DNA from: Clostridiaceae bacterium
GTDB lineage: Bacteria; Bacillota; Clostridia; DSM-8532
Length of the DNA stretch: 64,000 bases
Assembly (NCBI GenBank): GCA_012521705.1
Contig: JAAYLX010000057.1
Span: forward strand, 48,845-112,844
Reading direction: 5' to 3'
Shown: piece by piece, positions 18,144-26,870 of the stretch
Layout of the letters: every line of letters begins with the position of its first letter
How positions within the stretch are numbered: the stretch's first letter is position 1
Notes under the pieces: generated by a model
Databases searched by the model: none
What the model was told of the DNA's origin: nothing
Seen by the model: only the letters and a program-made list of their open reading frames with translations
Position numbers and translations under genes: made by a program

Positions 18144-18554
18144 GTGAATTCTATGTGGCAGTGTCCGAAATGTGGACGTGAATTTAAAACAACCAACCAG
18201 AACCATTTTTGCGAAAAACCTAAAACCATAGATGAATATATTGCCGGGCAATCTGAGAGTGTTCAGCCCATTCTCAATCAGATACGGGATGTTCTTCGCA
18301 AGGCGCTTCCAGATGCAAAGGAGTGTATTTCGTGGAGCATGCCGACTTATCGGGGAAGAATTAATATCATCCATTTTGCAGCGCACAAAAATCACGTCGG
18401 CCTTTATCCGGGAGATAAAGCAATAGAATATTTTGCTGACCGTCTGTCTGGATACAAGACCAGCAAGGGTGCTATTCAGCTTCCCTATGACAAACCGCTT
18501 CCTGTTGATTTGATAACAGATATAGCAAAATGGTGCTATGATGCCTCACGTTAA
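18144..18554 (+). CDS. DUF1801 protein with N-terminal zinc-ribbon-like segment
   Basis: The first 30 residues carry CPKCGREFKTTNQNHFC, a probable metal-binding C-x2-C...H-x3-C finger. The rest is DUF1801-like (DEYIAGQSESVQPILNQI, ISWSMPTYRG, HVGLYPGDKAIEYF). The biochemical role is unknown. AAAGGA at 18134-18139 suits the GTG at 18144; an ATG at 18153 is an alternative. An activator-type promoter module begins one base after its stop codon. Confidence 0.7.
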   Translation: MNSMWQCPKCGREFKTTNQNHFCEKPKTIDEYIAGQSESVQPILNQIRDVLRKALPDAKECISWSMPTYRGRINIIHFAAHKNHVGLYPGDKAIEYFADRLSGYKTSKGAIQLPYDKPLPVDLITDIAKWCYDASR

Positions 18555-18555
18555 T

Positions 18556-18624
18556 TACCGTTCAGGCAGAAAAATACTACCTTTCAGGCAAGATCCGATT
18601 CTTTTTTCATTTTTTTGCTATGCT
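18556..18624 (+). promoter_or_regulatory. LytTR-type promoter module, copy 1
   Basis: Two direct repeats, TACCGTTCAGGCA (18556-18568) and TACCTTTCAGGCA (18578-18590), are spaced exactly 22 bp apart and stand 41 bp before TATGCT (18619-18624). The -35 region is poor, as expected for an activator-dependent promoter. The layout matches copy 2 at 20440-20508 base for base in spacing. Two-turn spaced direct repeats are the pattern bound by AgrA/LytTR regulators. Confidence 0.65.
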
Positions 18625-18721
18625 GAGAAACAAGAATTTTTATTTTTTTATTGACATTCCCGCCCTTACCGAGAAATATAAAGAAAACATAGACGCAATC
18701 ATGAATCTCCTGGGAGTATAG
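18620..18721 (+). pseudogene. Possible 3' gene remnant joined to promoter module 1
   Basis: A 33-codon frame runs from an ATG that overlaps the -10 box. Only the second half looks coding (IPALTEKYKENIDAIMNLLGV before TAG), and there is no ribosome site. It reads as the tail of a deleted gene placed next to the promoter. It ends 3 bp from the convergent kinase gene. Confidence 0.35.
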
Positions 18722-18724
18722 TGA

Positions 18725-19801
18725 TCATACGTCCAGTTTTCTGAGCGAAATCATTATTTTCATAGTAAATACACCATCCTCGGCATTAAAAATTGCCTGT
18801 CCTCTATGTGCTTCGGCAATAGCTGCAATGCTGCGGGTTCCAAAGCCATGGTCCTTCTGAGATGATTGGGGAAGACCACCTTCAAATACAACAACACCAT
18901 CATAGGGGTTTTCTATCAAAATCAGCAAATTACCTTTATGGATGGTTGCTTTGGCTGTAACAGTCCTGCGCTCCGGGTCGAGGCAGGATCCGGCAGCGAA
19001 TATGGCGTTTTCAAGACCGTTCGAGAGAAGTGAACAGAGCTCCGTGTCATTCAAAGGTATCAATCCCGGCAGCTTTGCCTCCACATTCATGTTTACTCCT
19101 GCATTCTTTGCCTTGGCCATAAAAGTTGACAGAATCAAATTGACGGTTTCATTCTCGCAAAAGCGGAGGGGAGTTATTTCATCAATGTCTGACCGTGCAG
19201 TATTCAGATATGTTTTGATCTTTTCTATACTTCCTTCGGAAGCCATACTATGCAGGATAGCAAAATGATGACGCATGTCATGCCGGTAGGCGGCAGCCAT
19301 ATTCTGCATCTGACGGAGGGTGGCAAGTTCAGAATGGGCGCCGCGGAGCTGGGCTGCAAGCATATCCCTTTCCCTGTGGGCGAACGCCTGCTTTTGCATT
19401 TCGGCATAGTAAATGATAATAAATACGAAATATACGATAGAAAACACAGAGGGCATGAACTGAACCGCTCCACTTACTCCCTGGTAAAGCAAATCTGTAT
19501 AAATTGTAGTTATGTAATCGAACAGATAATAAAATAGCGGGACAGCTCCAAGCAGCACGCAGGATTTGGTGGATTTCTCCATAAGCTGCAAAAGAGTATT
19601 TGCAACGTATTTGTGAAAAAAATAAAAGGCAACAAATACTGCAATTATATAGGTTATATGATCGGCAAGGCTGCTTCTGAAGATGGTTCCGCCAATGCTG
19701 CCGATCCATCGGGGTACCTGACAGCAAAGGTAGGCAGAAAGCACACTTACGGTAGAGATTAGCAAAGGTCGTTTCAGAAATTTTGTTAGAAAAATAATCA
19801 T
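18725..19801 (-). CDS. GHKL (AgrC-like) sensor histidine kinase, probably 5'-truncated
   Basis: Several hydrophobic segments cover residues about 1-150, followed by a coiled-coil linker and a GHKL kinase core with H-box YRHDMRHHFAIL, N-box LSNGLENAI and G-box HGFGTRSIAAI. AgrC-like kinases usually sense peptides at the membrane. Membrane-type sequence in the same frame (TWVCIILLFAQTLSWRLFG) continues upstream of this first ATG to a TAG at 19931-19933, which is also the stop codon of the regulator gene. The kinase has therefore probably lost its original start and first helix. See the finding on this junction. Confidence 0.75.
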   Translation of the reverse strand: MIIFLTKFLKRPLLISTVSVLSAYLCCQVPRWIGSIGGTIFRSSLADHITYIIAVFVAFYFFHKYVANTLLQLMEKSTKSCVLLGAVPLFYYLFDYITTIYTDLLYQGVSGAVQFMPSVFSIVYFVFIIIYYAEMQKQAFAHRERDMLAAQLRGAHSELATLRQMQNMAAAYRHDMRHHFAILHSMASEGSIEKIKTYLNTARSDIDEITPLRFCENETVNLILSTFMAKAKNAGVNMNVEAKLPGLIPLNDTELCSLLSNGLENAIFAAGSCLDPERRTVTAKATIHKGNLLILIENPYDGVVVFEGGLPQSSQKDHGFGTRSIAAIAEAHRGQAIFNAEDGVFTMKIMISLRKLDV

Positions 19802-19930
19802 GGGCAGATGAATAATCAGAGGATATAACTTTGATGTCAGTTCTATTCCAAAAAGTCTCCAGCTTAAGGTTTGAGCAAAAAGGAGAATTATGCAAACCCA
19901 TGTAACAGCAATATTATTTTTTCTTGATTG

Positions 19931-20374
19931 CTATTCTATTTTGCTATAGGGAAGACTAAGTACACTGGACTGGGTCTTTATGCGCAAGGCATCTTCCGGC
20001 TTTTTGAAATCATCCTGAAGTCTGTCCAGAATGGGAAAGAGTTTTTCTTCCGAAACCGGCTTCAATAGATAATAATGTGCACGGACACTATAGCTTTCCA
20101 CTGCGAATTCAGGGGATGATGTAAGGAACACTATTTCCACATCTCTGTTCTGCTCACGTATTTCCCGGGCTGCCTGCATTCCATTGAGACCGGGCATAAG
20201 CACGTCCAAAAAAAGCACGTCATAATCTTCTCTGTCCATGGAGAAAAGAAGTTCAGAGGCGCTTTGAAAGCTTATGTAGGTCAGATCCGCTTTCCGGGTG
20301 TTCCGGTAAGTTTCTACAAGAGAGGCAATTCTTAATAAATCATGGCTGTCATCATCGCAAATAGCTATCTTCAT
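19931..20374 (-). CDS. Response regulator with LytTR domain lost
   Basis: The receiver domain (about residues 1-120) is intact: acidic CDDD, Asp in VLFLDVLMPGL, T/S in FLTSS and Lys in LLKPVS. Residues 128-147 (DALRIKTQSSVLSLPYSKIE) look like the first strand of a LytTR DNA-binding domain, and then a TAG ends the frame. Intact family members are about 230-250 residues, so about 100 residues are missing. AGGAG precedes the ATG at 20374. It can be phosphorylated in principle but not bind DNA on its own. Confidence 0.8.
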   Translation of the reverse strand: MKIAICDDDSHDLLRIASLVETYRNTRKADLTYISFQSASELLFSMDREDYDVLFLDVLMPGLNGMQAAREIREQNRDVEIVFLTSSPEFAVESYSVRAHYYLLKPVSEEKLFPILDRLQDDFKKPEDALRIKTQSSVLSLPYSKIE

Positions 20375-20439
20375 AGATTTGACTCCTAACTTCTATAAGA
20401 GCATGATACTATTTTTTTTGGTATATTACAACAAAAAAC

Positions 20440-20508
20440 TACCATTCAGGCGCGAATCCACTACCGTTCAGGCAAAAATCTCTAATTTGTCATTTTTTTT
20501 GCTATGCT
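20440..20508 (+). promoter_or_regulatory. LytTR-type promoter module, copy 2
   Basis: TACCATTCAGGCG (20440-20452) and TACCGTTCAGGCA (20462-20474) are 22 bp apart, and TATGCT (20503-20508) follows 41 bp after the second. Identity to copy 1 continues past the -10 (TTTGCTATGCTGAGAAA). It lies between the regulator gene on the minus strand and the 20534 gene on the plus strand, so it may serve either. Confidence 0.68.
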
Positions 20509-20533
20509 GAGAAATAAGAGAGGTGCATGCTAT

Positions 20534-20875
20534 ATGCCTACTATTATCGCCTGTTTAATTGCAGGAATTTGTCTGGCTGGATTTGTTACTATATGGTTCT
20601 CAACCGTCTATAAAGAGCTTTCATTAACGCGAAACAGCCTTTACGACCTTGAGGTTCAACTTCGCCTTCACGAGAAGATGTACATTCAGGCAAAAGACGG
20701 TCCTAATGGGAAGGCTGCCGCCAGTATGTTTGAAACAAGCAGAATGCTCTGCTTTGAAGCAGCTAAGAGTTATAACCGTATACTGAATAAACCCATGAAC
20801 CGGATCCCGGCCATGATAATGGGCTTTCGGGCTGTGGTCGAGGAGAATAAAAAAGTAAATAGTGGGATGCGTTGA
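20534..20875 (+). CDS. Small single-pass membrane protein behind LytTR-type promoter
   Basis: The 113-residue product has one N-terminal transmembrane helix (about residues 2-24, IIACLIAGICLAGFVTIWF) and a soluble helical remainder (LYDLEVQLRLHEKMYIQAK). I do not recognise the family. GAGAGGTG in front of 20534 is a better ribosome site than anything before the in-frame ATG at 20504, which sits inside the -10 box. The promoter module makes it a likely target of the neighbouring two-component system before that system decayed. Confidence 0.6.
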   Translation: MPTIIACLIAGICLAGFVTIWFSTVYKELSLTRNSLYDLEVQLRLHEKMYIQAKDGPNGKAAASMFETSRMLCFEAAKSYNRILNKPMNRIPAMIMGFRAVVEENKKVNSGMR

Positions 20876-20938
20876 TGATTCGATCACTTGCAATTACTCT
20901 TTGAGCCGCTGAATTTTAGTACTGAAAGGATGCTTAAC

Positions 20939-21058
20939 ATGAAAAAGCTGACAGCGGTATGGCTGACAAAGAACTGCGCCTGCTTGAAGTGGGTGATGAG
21001 ATTACCACCCTGTGGAAGATTGCTTCTTACTCAGGTGATGAAATGTAATACAAAATGA
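20939..21058 (+). pseudogene. Gene remnant with start site and out-of-frame 3' piece
   Basis: AAAGGATG followed by ATG AAA AAG CTG ACA GCG resembles a secreted-protein start, but that frame soon turns into nonsense. In another frame, 20959-21048 encodes the coding-like stretch DKELRLLEVGDEITTLWKIA before TAA. It appears to be a large internal deletion of an exported protein gene. Confidence 0.4.
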
Positions 21059-21103
21059 AACAAGCATCGTTTCAGCCCTATCAGATAGTGAAATGGTGGA
21101 CAA

Positions 21104-21140
21104 AAAGAGCGGCATTCCTTTAAGAAGGCCGCTCTTTACT
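21104..21140 (+). terminator. Bidirectional terminator of the AAAGAGCGGC family
   Basis: AAAGAGCGGC (21104-21113) pairs with GCCGCTCTTT (21128-21137). Near-copies of this stem occur at 26817 and 34623. Confidence 0.75.
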
Positions 21141-21215
21141 ATTCATCTATCGATTTTTTGCCTCTCACGGCGTTAAAATCAGGGGATCAGAGGGATGTTG
21201 TGTGCTTCCGGCATT

Positions 21216-21842
21216 CTATTTAACTTTTATACCATCCAATAGTATCTGAAAATGTGCCAAAGCCTGTTCCTTTAAGTCGAAGTCAGGATATCTGATGCAC
21301 CATTCATAGCATATGCCTCTGATGGCCATCACAAAATGCCTGGCCATTTCATCCAATGATAAAGTGTCGCAAAATTCCCCGCTCTCAATTCCTCTTTTCA
21401 GCAATTCGGAAAATATCTTATAGAGATCTCTGTTATACCCCTTGACAGCATCCGTATCTATGTCATCAGCCAGCAATAGTTTATATACGGTTCTCATGCT
21501 CGTACATCCTATGACATCTGTAAGGGTATCCGCGATCTTACTGATTAATCCCAGTAGCATACGAGAGGAAGATGTGCCAGGGGAAAACGAGTCAAGAACA
21601 GCCCGGTAATCTATGTCCACTTTACGGACATAATCAAGCAAGAAAGAGACAATCAAGGCATCTTTTGATTCAAAATATATATAGAAAGTGCCTTTGGCTA
21701 CTCCTGCCTGCTTTACAATCCGGTCCACAGTGACTTCTCTGAAATCATGCTGATTAAACAGCGTTGCAGCGGCAGTATATAGCTTCTGCTTTGTCTTTTC
21801 GCCTTTCTCTGTTTTCCGTCTGTTTTTTTCCTTATTCAACAT
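21216..21842 (-). CDS. TetR-family transcriptional regulator
   Basis: The 208-residue product has a standard TetR N-terminal helix-turn-helix (QKLYTAAATLFNQHDFREVTVDRIVKQAGVAKGTFYIYFESKDAL, residues about 18-62) and a helical ligand-binding region. The start at 21842 is supported by AAAGAGGG just upstream; the longer open frame contains the operator and promoter, so it is not coding. A palindrome 65 bp upstream, and a sister palindrome before the divergent SLH gene, suggest it represses itself and that gene. Confidence 0.88.
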   Translation of the reverse strand: MLNKEKNRRKTEKGEKTKQKLYTAAATLFNQHDFREVTVDRIVKQAGVAKGTFYIYFESKDALIVSFLLDYVRKVDIDYRAVLDSFSPGTSSSRMLLGLISKIADTLTDVIGCTSMRTVYKLLLADDIDTDAVKGYNRDLYKIFSELLKRGIESGEFCDTLSLDEMARHFVMAIRGICYEWCIRYPDFDLKEQALAHFQILLDGIKVK

Positions 21843-21906
21843 TTTTCCCTCTTTCTTTGTTGTATTTTTATCATATATGAGACTATTATATAATAATTTT
21901 ACCAAT

Positions 21907-21920
21907 ATGACCAAGGTCAT
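21907..21920 (-). promoter_or_regulatory. Putative TetR operator 1
   Basis: ATGACC-AA-GGTCAT is a 14-bp palindrome with perfect 6-bp arms in the promoter region of the TetR gene. Confidence 0.65.
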
Positions 21921-22067
21921 GTAAGATTGATTTATGAGCACTTGGAATTAACCTCCAGATGCTTGTATTCATTCTTCTTTTTTTCCCCCGTTATCTTCAT
22001 ATTTCAAAATTTATTCCGTATTTTTATTGTATTGATATGTACGATAATGTATAATTTTATTACAAAC

Positions 22068-22081
22068 ATGACCGTAGTCAT
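22068..22081 (+). promoter_or_regulatory. Putative TetR operator 2
   Basis: ATGACC-GT-AGTCAT matches operator 1 except for one arm base and the centre. It lies 82 bp before the start of the SLH protein gene, downstream of A+T-rich promoter-like sequence. Confidence 0.6.
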
Positions 22082-22162
22082 ATAAAGTGATTTATGATAT
22101 TTCTCAAATAATCAATTGGAATACAACAGATAGAACAAGCGTTATGATGGGGGGCGGTATTT

Positions 22163-25100
22163 TTGAAAAAAAAGCGTATCACATCTCTGATAATTATATT
22201 TCTGGTAATAAGCATTACTTTCCATGTATTTCCAACCAAGGCCTCCGGAGAAGGAGAAGCAACCCAGCCCAAAGTGACCGAGGTATACTTTAATTACTAT
22301 GACAGACATTATTTTACCTTGGGAGAGGAACTTATATATTATGTGGTGTTTGATCAATTGGTCACTGTAGATTTAAGCGAGGGGGTCCCCTACATAGAAA
22401 TCGGATTGCTCGGCGGAAAAAAAGTCAGGGCAACACTCCGGCTTGTTGGCGGACGTGAATCCGGAGAAACGCTGCTCTTTGTTTACACTCCTCAGGAGGG
22501 AGATTACTCTCCACTCGAGATCAACAAAGGAAACTCTATCGAGCTCAATGGAGGGAAGATCTACAGTTACATTGATAGTTCGCAGAATATTGATACCACG
22601 TTATATAATATCGAAAATATGAAGTACTTTGTCAATGCTGTAACACCATATGTCCATAGTATAAAACTGCCGGAGAATAAAACATACAAAGCCGGTGAAA
22701 AGCTGGAATTGACTGTTTACTTCAGTGAAGCAGTGGGTGTCAGGGGGACTTCAGCAATTCCCCTGGAAATGGATAATGGGCGTACTGCCCAATTAACATG
22801 TACTTACGACTCTTACAATATCTGCAGTTCTGTGAAATACTCCTATACAGTGCAGGAGGGGGACATGGATGCTGACGGAATTACCTTGGGAAGCAGCATC
22901 CAGGGAGGACAAATAAAAGGAGAAACCAGTTTTAACACTTTTGTAAGGGAACTCAACAGAGATTTGACTTCTGTTTTGGCCGGAAAGGATATAAGCGGTA
23001 TAAGGATAGACACACAACTTCCGTCCATCGAAGAGTCCGTATTACCTGCCAACCAGATCTACGGTGCAGGAAGGGATTTAGAATTTATTGTGACTTACGA
23101 TGAGCCGGTTTATGTGACCGGAATACCCTATATCGAATTTTTGCTGGGTGATGTTTCAAAAAGAGCGGAATATGCCGAAGGATCAGGAACGGACAGGCTT
23201 GTATTCAGATACACGGTTGGAAATGGTGACATAGATGATGATGGTATTACTGTAAACGACCACATTAACTTAAATGAAGGGGTCATTTCTGATGTTGCGG
23301 GGAATCCGGCACCATTGACAACGAGTTTTGGAGACAGCTCCGGGATCAAGGTTAACGCGACGCGTCTGGCGCAATTGGATGCCATACCTGAACCCGGCAC
23401 TTATATAATAGGTGATGCATTGGATTTTAATGTGAAATTCGACCAACCTGTTTATGTGGATACATCCAAAGGTACGCCCTGTATAGAGTTGAGGCTTGAT
23501 GGAGGATCGACTGCGAAAGCGCTTTATGTGGACGGAACAGGCACTGACAGGCTTACTTTTCGTTACACAGTTATATCCGGCGTTGGAGATTCAAATGGCA
23601 TCGCTCTGGATAGTCAGATCCGGCTTGAAGGCGGAAACATTGGATATGCGGATGAAAGCCTGCCAGCGTTAACAATTCAGGAGTTACCTGATACATCAAA
23701 TATCCGGATAGAGGGTAATCCTCCAAGGGTTTTATCGGTGACCGTACCTCCCAGTGGCACCTATGATGCCGGGGAGCATTTAATATTTACGGTAAATTAC
23801 GACAAACCGGTCCAATTGAATACGGTAGACGCACCCCCTTATATTGAACTGATCATCAAAGGCGGAACGGAAAAAAGAAACGCAGAATATATAACAGGGT
23901 CAGGGACAACGAGCCTTGAATTCGGGTACACGGTACAGGATGATGACGGGTCACCTGACGGCATAGGTATCGGGCCTGAAATAGAATTATCAGGAGGAAC
24001 TTTGACAGGCGCTTCGGGAAATCATGCAGACTTAATGCTAAACAATGTGGGAAGCCTGTATGGGGTGAAGCTTTCAGGTATGACACCTAAGGTTGTCTCT
24101 GTATCCATAGGCGAAAAGAAGATTTATAAGGAAAATGACAATATCGTTTTACAGGTTACTTTTAATGAAAAGGTTTATGTGGAATATATGTTTTCTTCCA
24201 TGAAACCTAAAATAGAATTGACTTTGGATGGTGGCCGTACTGTATCTGCCGAATATAGCCAAGGCTCAGGAACTGAATGTCTGGAGTTCACTTATCAGGT
24301 TAGATGGTATGGCTCAGACGGAATCAATATTGGAAGCAGTATAATAGTTGATACATACTTTAGCAGCATCAGGGATAGTGATGGAAATGATGCAGACCTT
24401 GCTTTAAGAGGACTTCCTGATACTGCAGATATCATGATTGATGTCACGTGGCCATATGCCATTGGTGTGGACATACCTCCTGCCGTTGCTTATAAAGCGG
24501 GATCAATGCTGGATTTTATCATTCATTTCAATGAGAAGATTGTAGTTGAACCTTCGGAGGAAATACCGTATCTAAGTTTCTTACTTGACAACATTAAGTT
24601 CATAACCGTAGATTATGTGGATGGTTCAGGCACTGAAAGCCTTCGTTTCCGGTATACTGTCAAAGCCGGGGATGCAGCGAACACGATGCGGTTTTATGAG
24701 TTTATAGGTGCATCTTTTCTGAGGGATCAGGCAGGACATACGGTGGATGAATATGACATAAACTACATGATACCGTATTATGTAGATATCGTTATGGATA
24801 CAAAAAACCCCGGCATCGTATCGGTATCAATCCCTTCAAATGGCACCTATACTGCGGATGATGAATTGTTTTTCACTGTCAGTTTTGATGAACCAGTTTT
24901 TGCTGATGAGACTGAACAACCCGCGGTTGAGATTATTTTGGATAATGAGCAAAGAGCATACGCCGCTTATGTGGACGGATCAGGTACACAGGAATTGAGG
25001 TTTAGCTATAAGGTACAGGAAGGCGAAAATGACAGTGATGGAATAATCCTTGGTGATGCTTTATTCATAAGCGACAGGGCAGGGAACAATATAACAGGGA

Positions 25101-26761
25101 CTTTAGGTAACGCTACCGATACCAGCGGGATCTTAATCGACGCAGTAAGACCGTCAATAGTATCTGTACAGATGGATCCATTATACAGGTTCCTGGACAT
25201 TACATTCAATGAAGCCATATACGGGTCGGATGACGGTATTGCCGCGCTGGCTGACGAAATGCTGCATCTTGATTTCACATCCAATGGAGGAAATGTAAAG
25301 GATGTGAGTATAAGTTCCATAAAACAAAAAACTGACACTTACGAGGTTTCTGCTCCGGAGCTTACCGGAGGTGAAGACGCAATCAGGGTTTTTTTGAACA
25401 TGGAGGGTAAACCCTCTGGCGCTGAAACAATAGAAATAAGTTTGGCAGCAGGAGCTTTTATTTATGACAAGGCAGGTAATCCAAACTCGGAAGATTTGAC
25501 CACCGGAAAGATCAAATTATCAAACTCTGAGCCTCAAACGCCGACTCCTTCCCAGCCTGTACAAGGTAATACTCCCGGTGGTGGTTCCACACCGGCCAAT
25601 GTATCCACAGGGACAGTTTCAACCGGCAATGGTGAAACCGATACAGTCCATGTTACCACAAACGAAAGAAGCACTTTGGCGGAACTGACATCCGATCACG
25701 GTAAACTTCTTTCCGATGGACAATCCTTAAGCGTGTCCCTGCCGACAGTGGAGGGAGTGACAAATTATTCTCTGAGCCTTCCGACTACGGGATTGTCTAA
25801 CAACAGTGACAGTAAACTTACCATTGTTACAGGTCTCGGAAGCGTAATCCTCCCTTCTGGTATGCTGACGGGAACTAATGCCATACCCGAAAGCACGGTT
25901 ACATTTTCCATTGGTGAGGTCGATCCTTCCCGGCTTTCGTCTGAAGCCAGAAAAGCTGTGGGAACCAGGCCGGTGATTTCTCTCTCCCTTTCCATCGACG
26001 GGGAGCCTATTCGCTGGAATAATGACAATGCCCCTGTAACGGTGAGTATTCCTTACACTCCGTCCCAGGGCGAGGATCCCAACGCCATTGTAATCTGGTA
26101 TATTGACGGAGACGGTAATCTCAGCTGCGTAACCAACGGGAGATACGATGCCCAAACCGATACAGTGTCTTTCACCACTACCCATTTTAGCCATTACGCA
26201 GTAGGGTATAATAAATTGAACTTTACTGATGTATCTGATGGTTCCTGGTATTATGATGCGGTAATCTTTATTGCAGCGCGGAATATTACCTCGGGAACAA
26301 GCTCAGTAACCTTCAGCCCTGAATCAACCCTCACCCGCGGCCAGTTCATAACATTACTCCTAAGGGCTTACGGAATAGAAGCGGACAAGGAACCGGAAGA
26401 CAACTTTATCGATGCAGGTAATACCTTTTACACCGGTTACCTTTCTGTAGCAAAGCGGCTCGGAATATCCGCAGGGACAGGCAACAACAAATACGGTCCG
26501 GAGCAGCCAATTACCAGGCAGGAGATGTTTACCTTCCTGTATAAGACTCTGAAACTCCTTGGTAAGCTTCCGGAGGGAGATTCAGGCAAAACTACGGGCA
26601 GTTTTACTGACAATAGCGACATAGCCCCTTATGCCCGGGAAGCTATAGATTATCTTGTTAAGACCGGTGTCGTGAACGGCAATAACGGGTTGCTCATTCC
26701 CAACGCTCTTACCACAAGAGCGCAAATGGCGCAATTGTTGTATAATCTGATGTCCAGATAA
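22163..26761 (+). CDS. Large SLH-anchored surface protein with eight Ig-like repeats
   Basis: The 1532-residue product begins with a signal peptide (MKKKRITSLIIIFLVISITF). Eight repeats of about 110-120 residues follow, each with a pattern like G-T-Y-x-A-G-x-x-L-x-F-x-V-x-F-D-x-P-V, then Y-V-D-G-S-G-T and D-S-D-G-I. A ninth, SwmB-like domain (about 995-1120), a Pro/Gly/Thr linker, a further beta domain and three SLH modules (about 1350-1532, e.g. FTDVSDGSWYYDAVIFIA) complete it. SLH modules bind pyruvylated secondary cell-wall polymer, so the repeats should project from the surface, perhaps in adhesion. The start is TTG with a G-rich site at 22149-22157. Confidence 0.9.
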   Translation: MKKKRITSLIIIFLVISITFHVFPTKASGEGEATQPKVTEVYFNYYDRHYFTLGEELIYYVVFDQLVTVDLSEGVPYIEIGLLGGKKVRATLRLVGGRESGETLLFVYTPQEGDYSPLEINKGNSIELNGGKIYSYIDSSQNIDTTLYNIENMKYFVNAVTPYVHSIKLPENKTYKAGEKLELTVYFSEAVGVRGTSAIPLEMDNGRTAQLTCTYDSYNICSSVKYSYTVQEGDMDADGITLGSSIQGGQIKGETSFNTFVRELNRDLTSVLAGKDISGIRIDTQLPSIEESVLPANQIYGAGRDLEFIVTYDEPVYVTGIPYIEFLLGDVSKRAEYAEGSGTDRLVFRYTVGNGDIDDDGITVNDHINLNEGVISDVAGNPAPLTTSFGDSSGIKVNATRLAQLDAIPEPGTYIIGDALDFNVKFDQPVYVDTSKGTPCIELRLDGGSTAKALYVDGTGTDRLTFRYTVISGVGDSNGIALDSQIRLEGGNIGYADESLPALTIQELPDTSNIRIEGNPPRVLSVTVPPSGTYDAGEHLIFTVNYDKPVQLNTVDAPPYIELIIKGGTEKRNAEYITGSGTTSLEFGYTVQDDDGSPDGIGIGPEIELSGGTLTGASGNHADLMLNNVGSLYGVKLSGMTPKVVSVSIGEKKIYKENDNIVLQVTFNEKVYVEYMFSSMKPKIELTLDGGRTVSAEYSQGSGTECLEFTYQVRWYGSDGINIGSSIIVDTYFSSIRDSDGNDADLALRGLPDTADIMIDVTWPYAIGVDIPPAVAYKAGSMLDFIIHFNEKIVVEPSEEIPYLSFLLDNIKFITVDYVDGSGTESLRFRYTVKAGDAANTMRFYEFIGASFLRDQAGHTVDEYDINYMIPYYVDIVMDTKNPGIVSVSIPSNGTYTADDELFFTVSFDEPVFADETEQPAVEIILDNEQRAYAAYVDGSGTQELRFSYKVQEGENDSDGIILGDALFISDRAGNNITGTLGNATDTSGILIDAVRPSIVSVQMDPLYRFLDITFNEAIYGSDDGIAALADEMLHLDFTSNGGNVKDVSISSIKQKTDTYEVSAPELTGGEDAIRVFLNMEGKPSGAETIEISLAAGAFIYDKAGNPNSEDLTTGKIKLSNSEPQTPTPSQPVQGNTPGGGSTPANVSTGTVSTGNGETDTVHVTTNERSTLAELTSDHGKLLSDGQSLSVSLPTVEGVTNYSLSLPTTGLSNNSDSKLTIVTGLGSVILPSGMLTGTNAIPESTVTFSIGEVDPSRLSSEARKAVGTRPVISLSLSIDGEPIRWNNDNAPVTVSIPYTPSQGEDPNAIVIWYIDGDGNLSCVTNGRYDAQTDTVSFTTTHFSHYAVGYNKLNFTDVSDGSWYYDAVIFIAARNITSGTSSVTFSPESTLTRGQFITLLLRAYGIEADKEPEDNFIDAGNTFYTGYLSVAKRLGISAGTGNNKYGPEQPITRQEMFTFLYKTLKLLGKLPEGDSGKTTGSFTDNSDIAPYAREAIDYLVKTGVVNGNNGLLIPNALTTRAQMAQLLYNLMSR

Positions 26762-26816
26762 ATGACTAAAAAAGTCTTTCTTTTGCTTGTTCGGATAAAA
26801 TGAATAATAGACACAG

Positions 26817-26853
26817 AAAGAGCGGCATACCTTCAGGAATGCCGCTCTTTGAA
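26817..26853 (+). terminator. Bidirectional terminator after the SLH gene
   Basis: A perfect 12-bp stem, AAAGAGCGGCAT (26817-26828) with ATGCCGCTCTTT (26839-26850). It sits between the convergent SLH and radical SAM genes and should serve both. Confidence 0.88.
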
Positions 26854-26870
26854 TAACTGCTGCTCTATTA

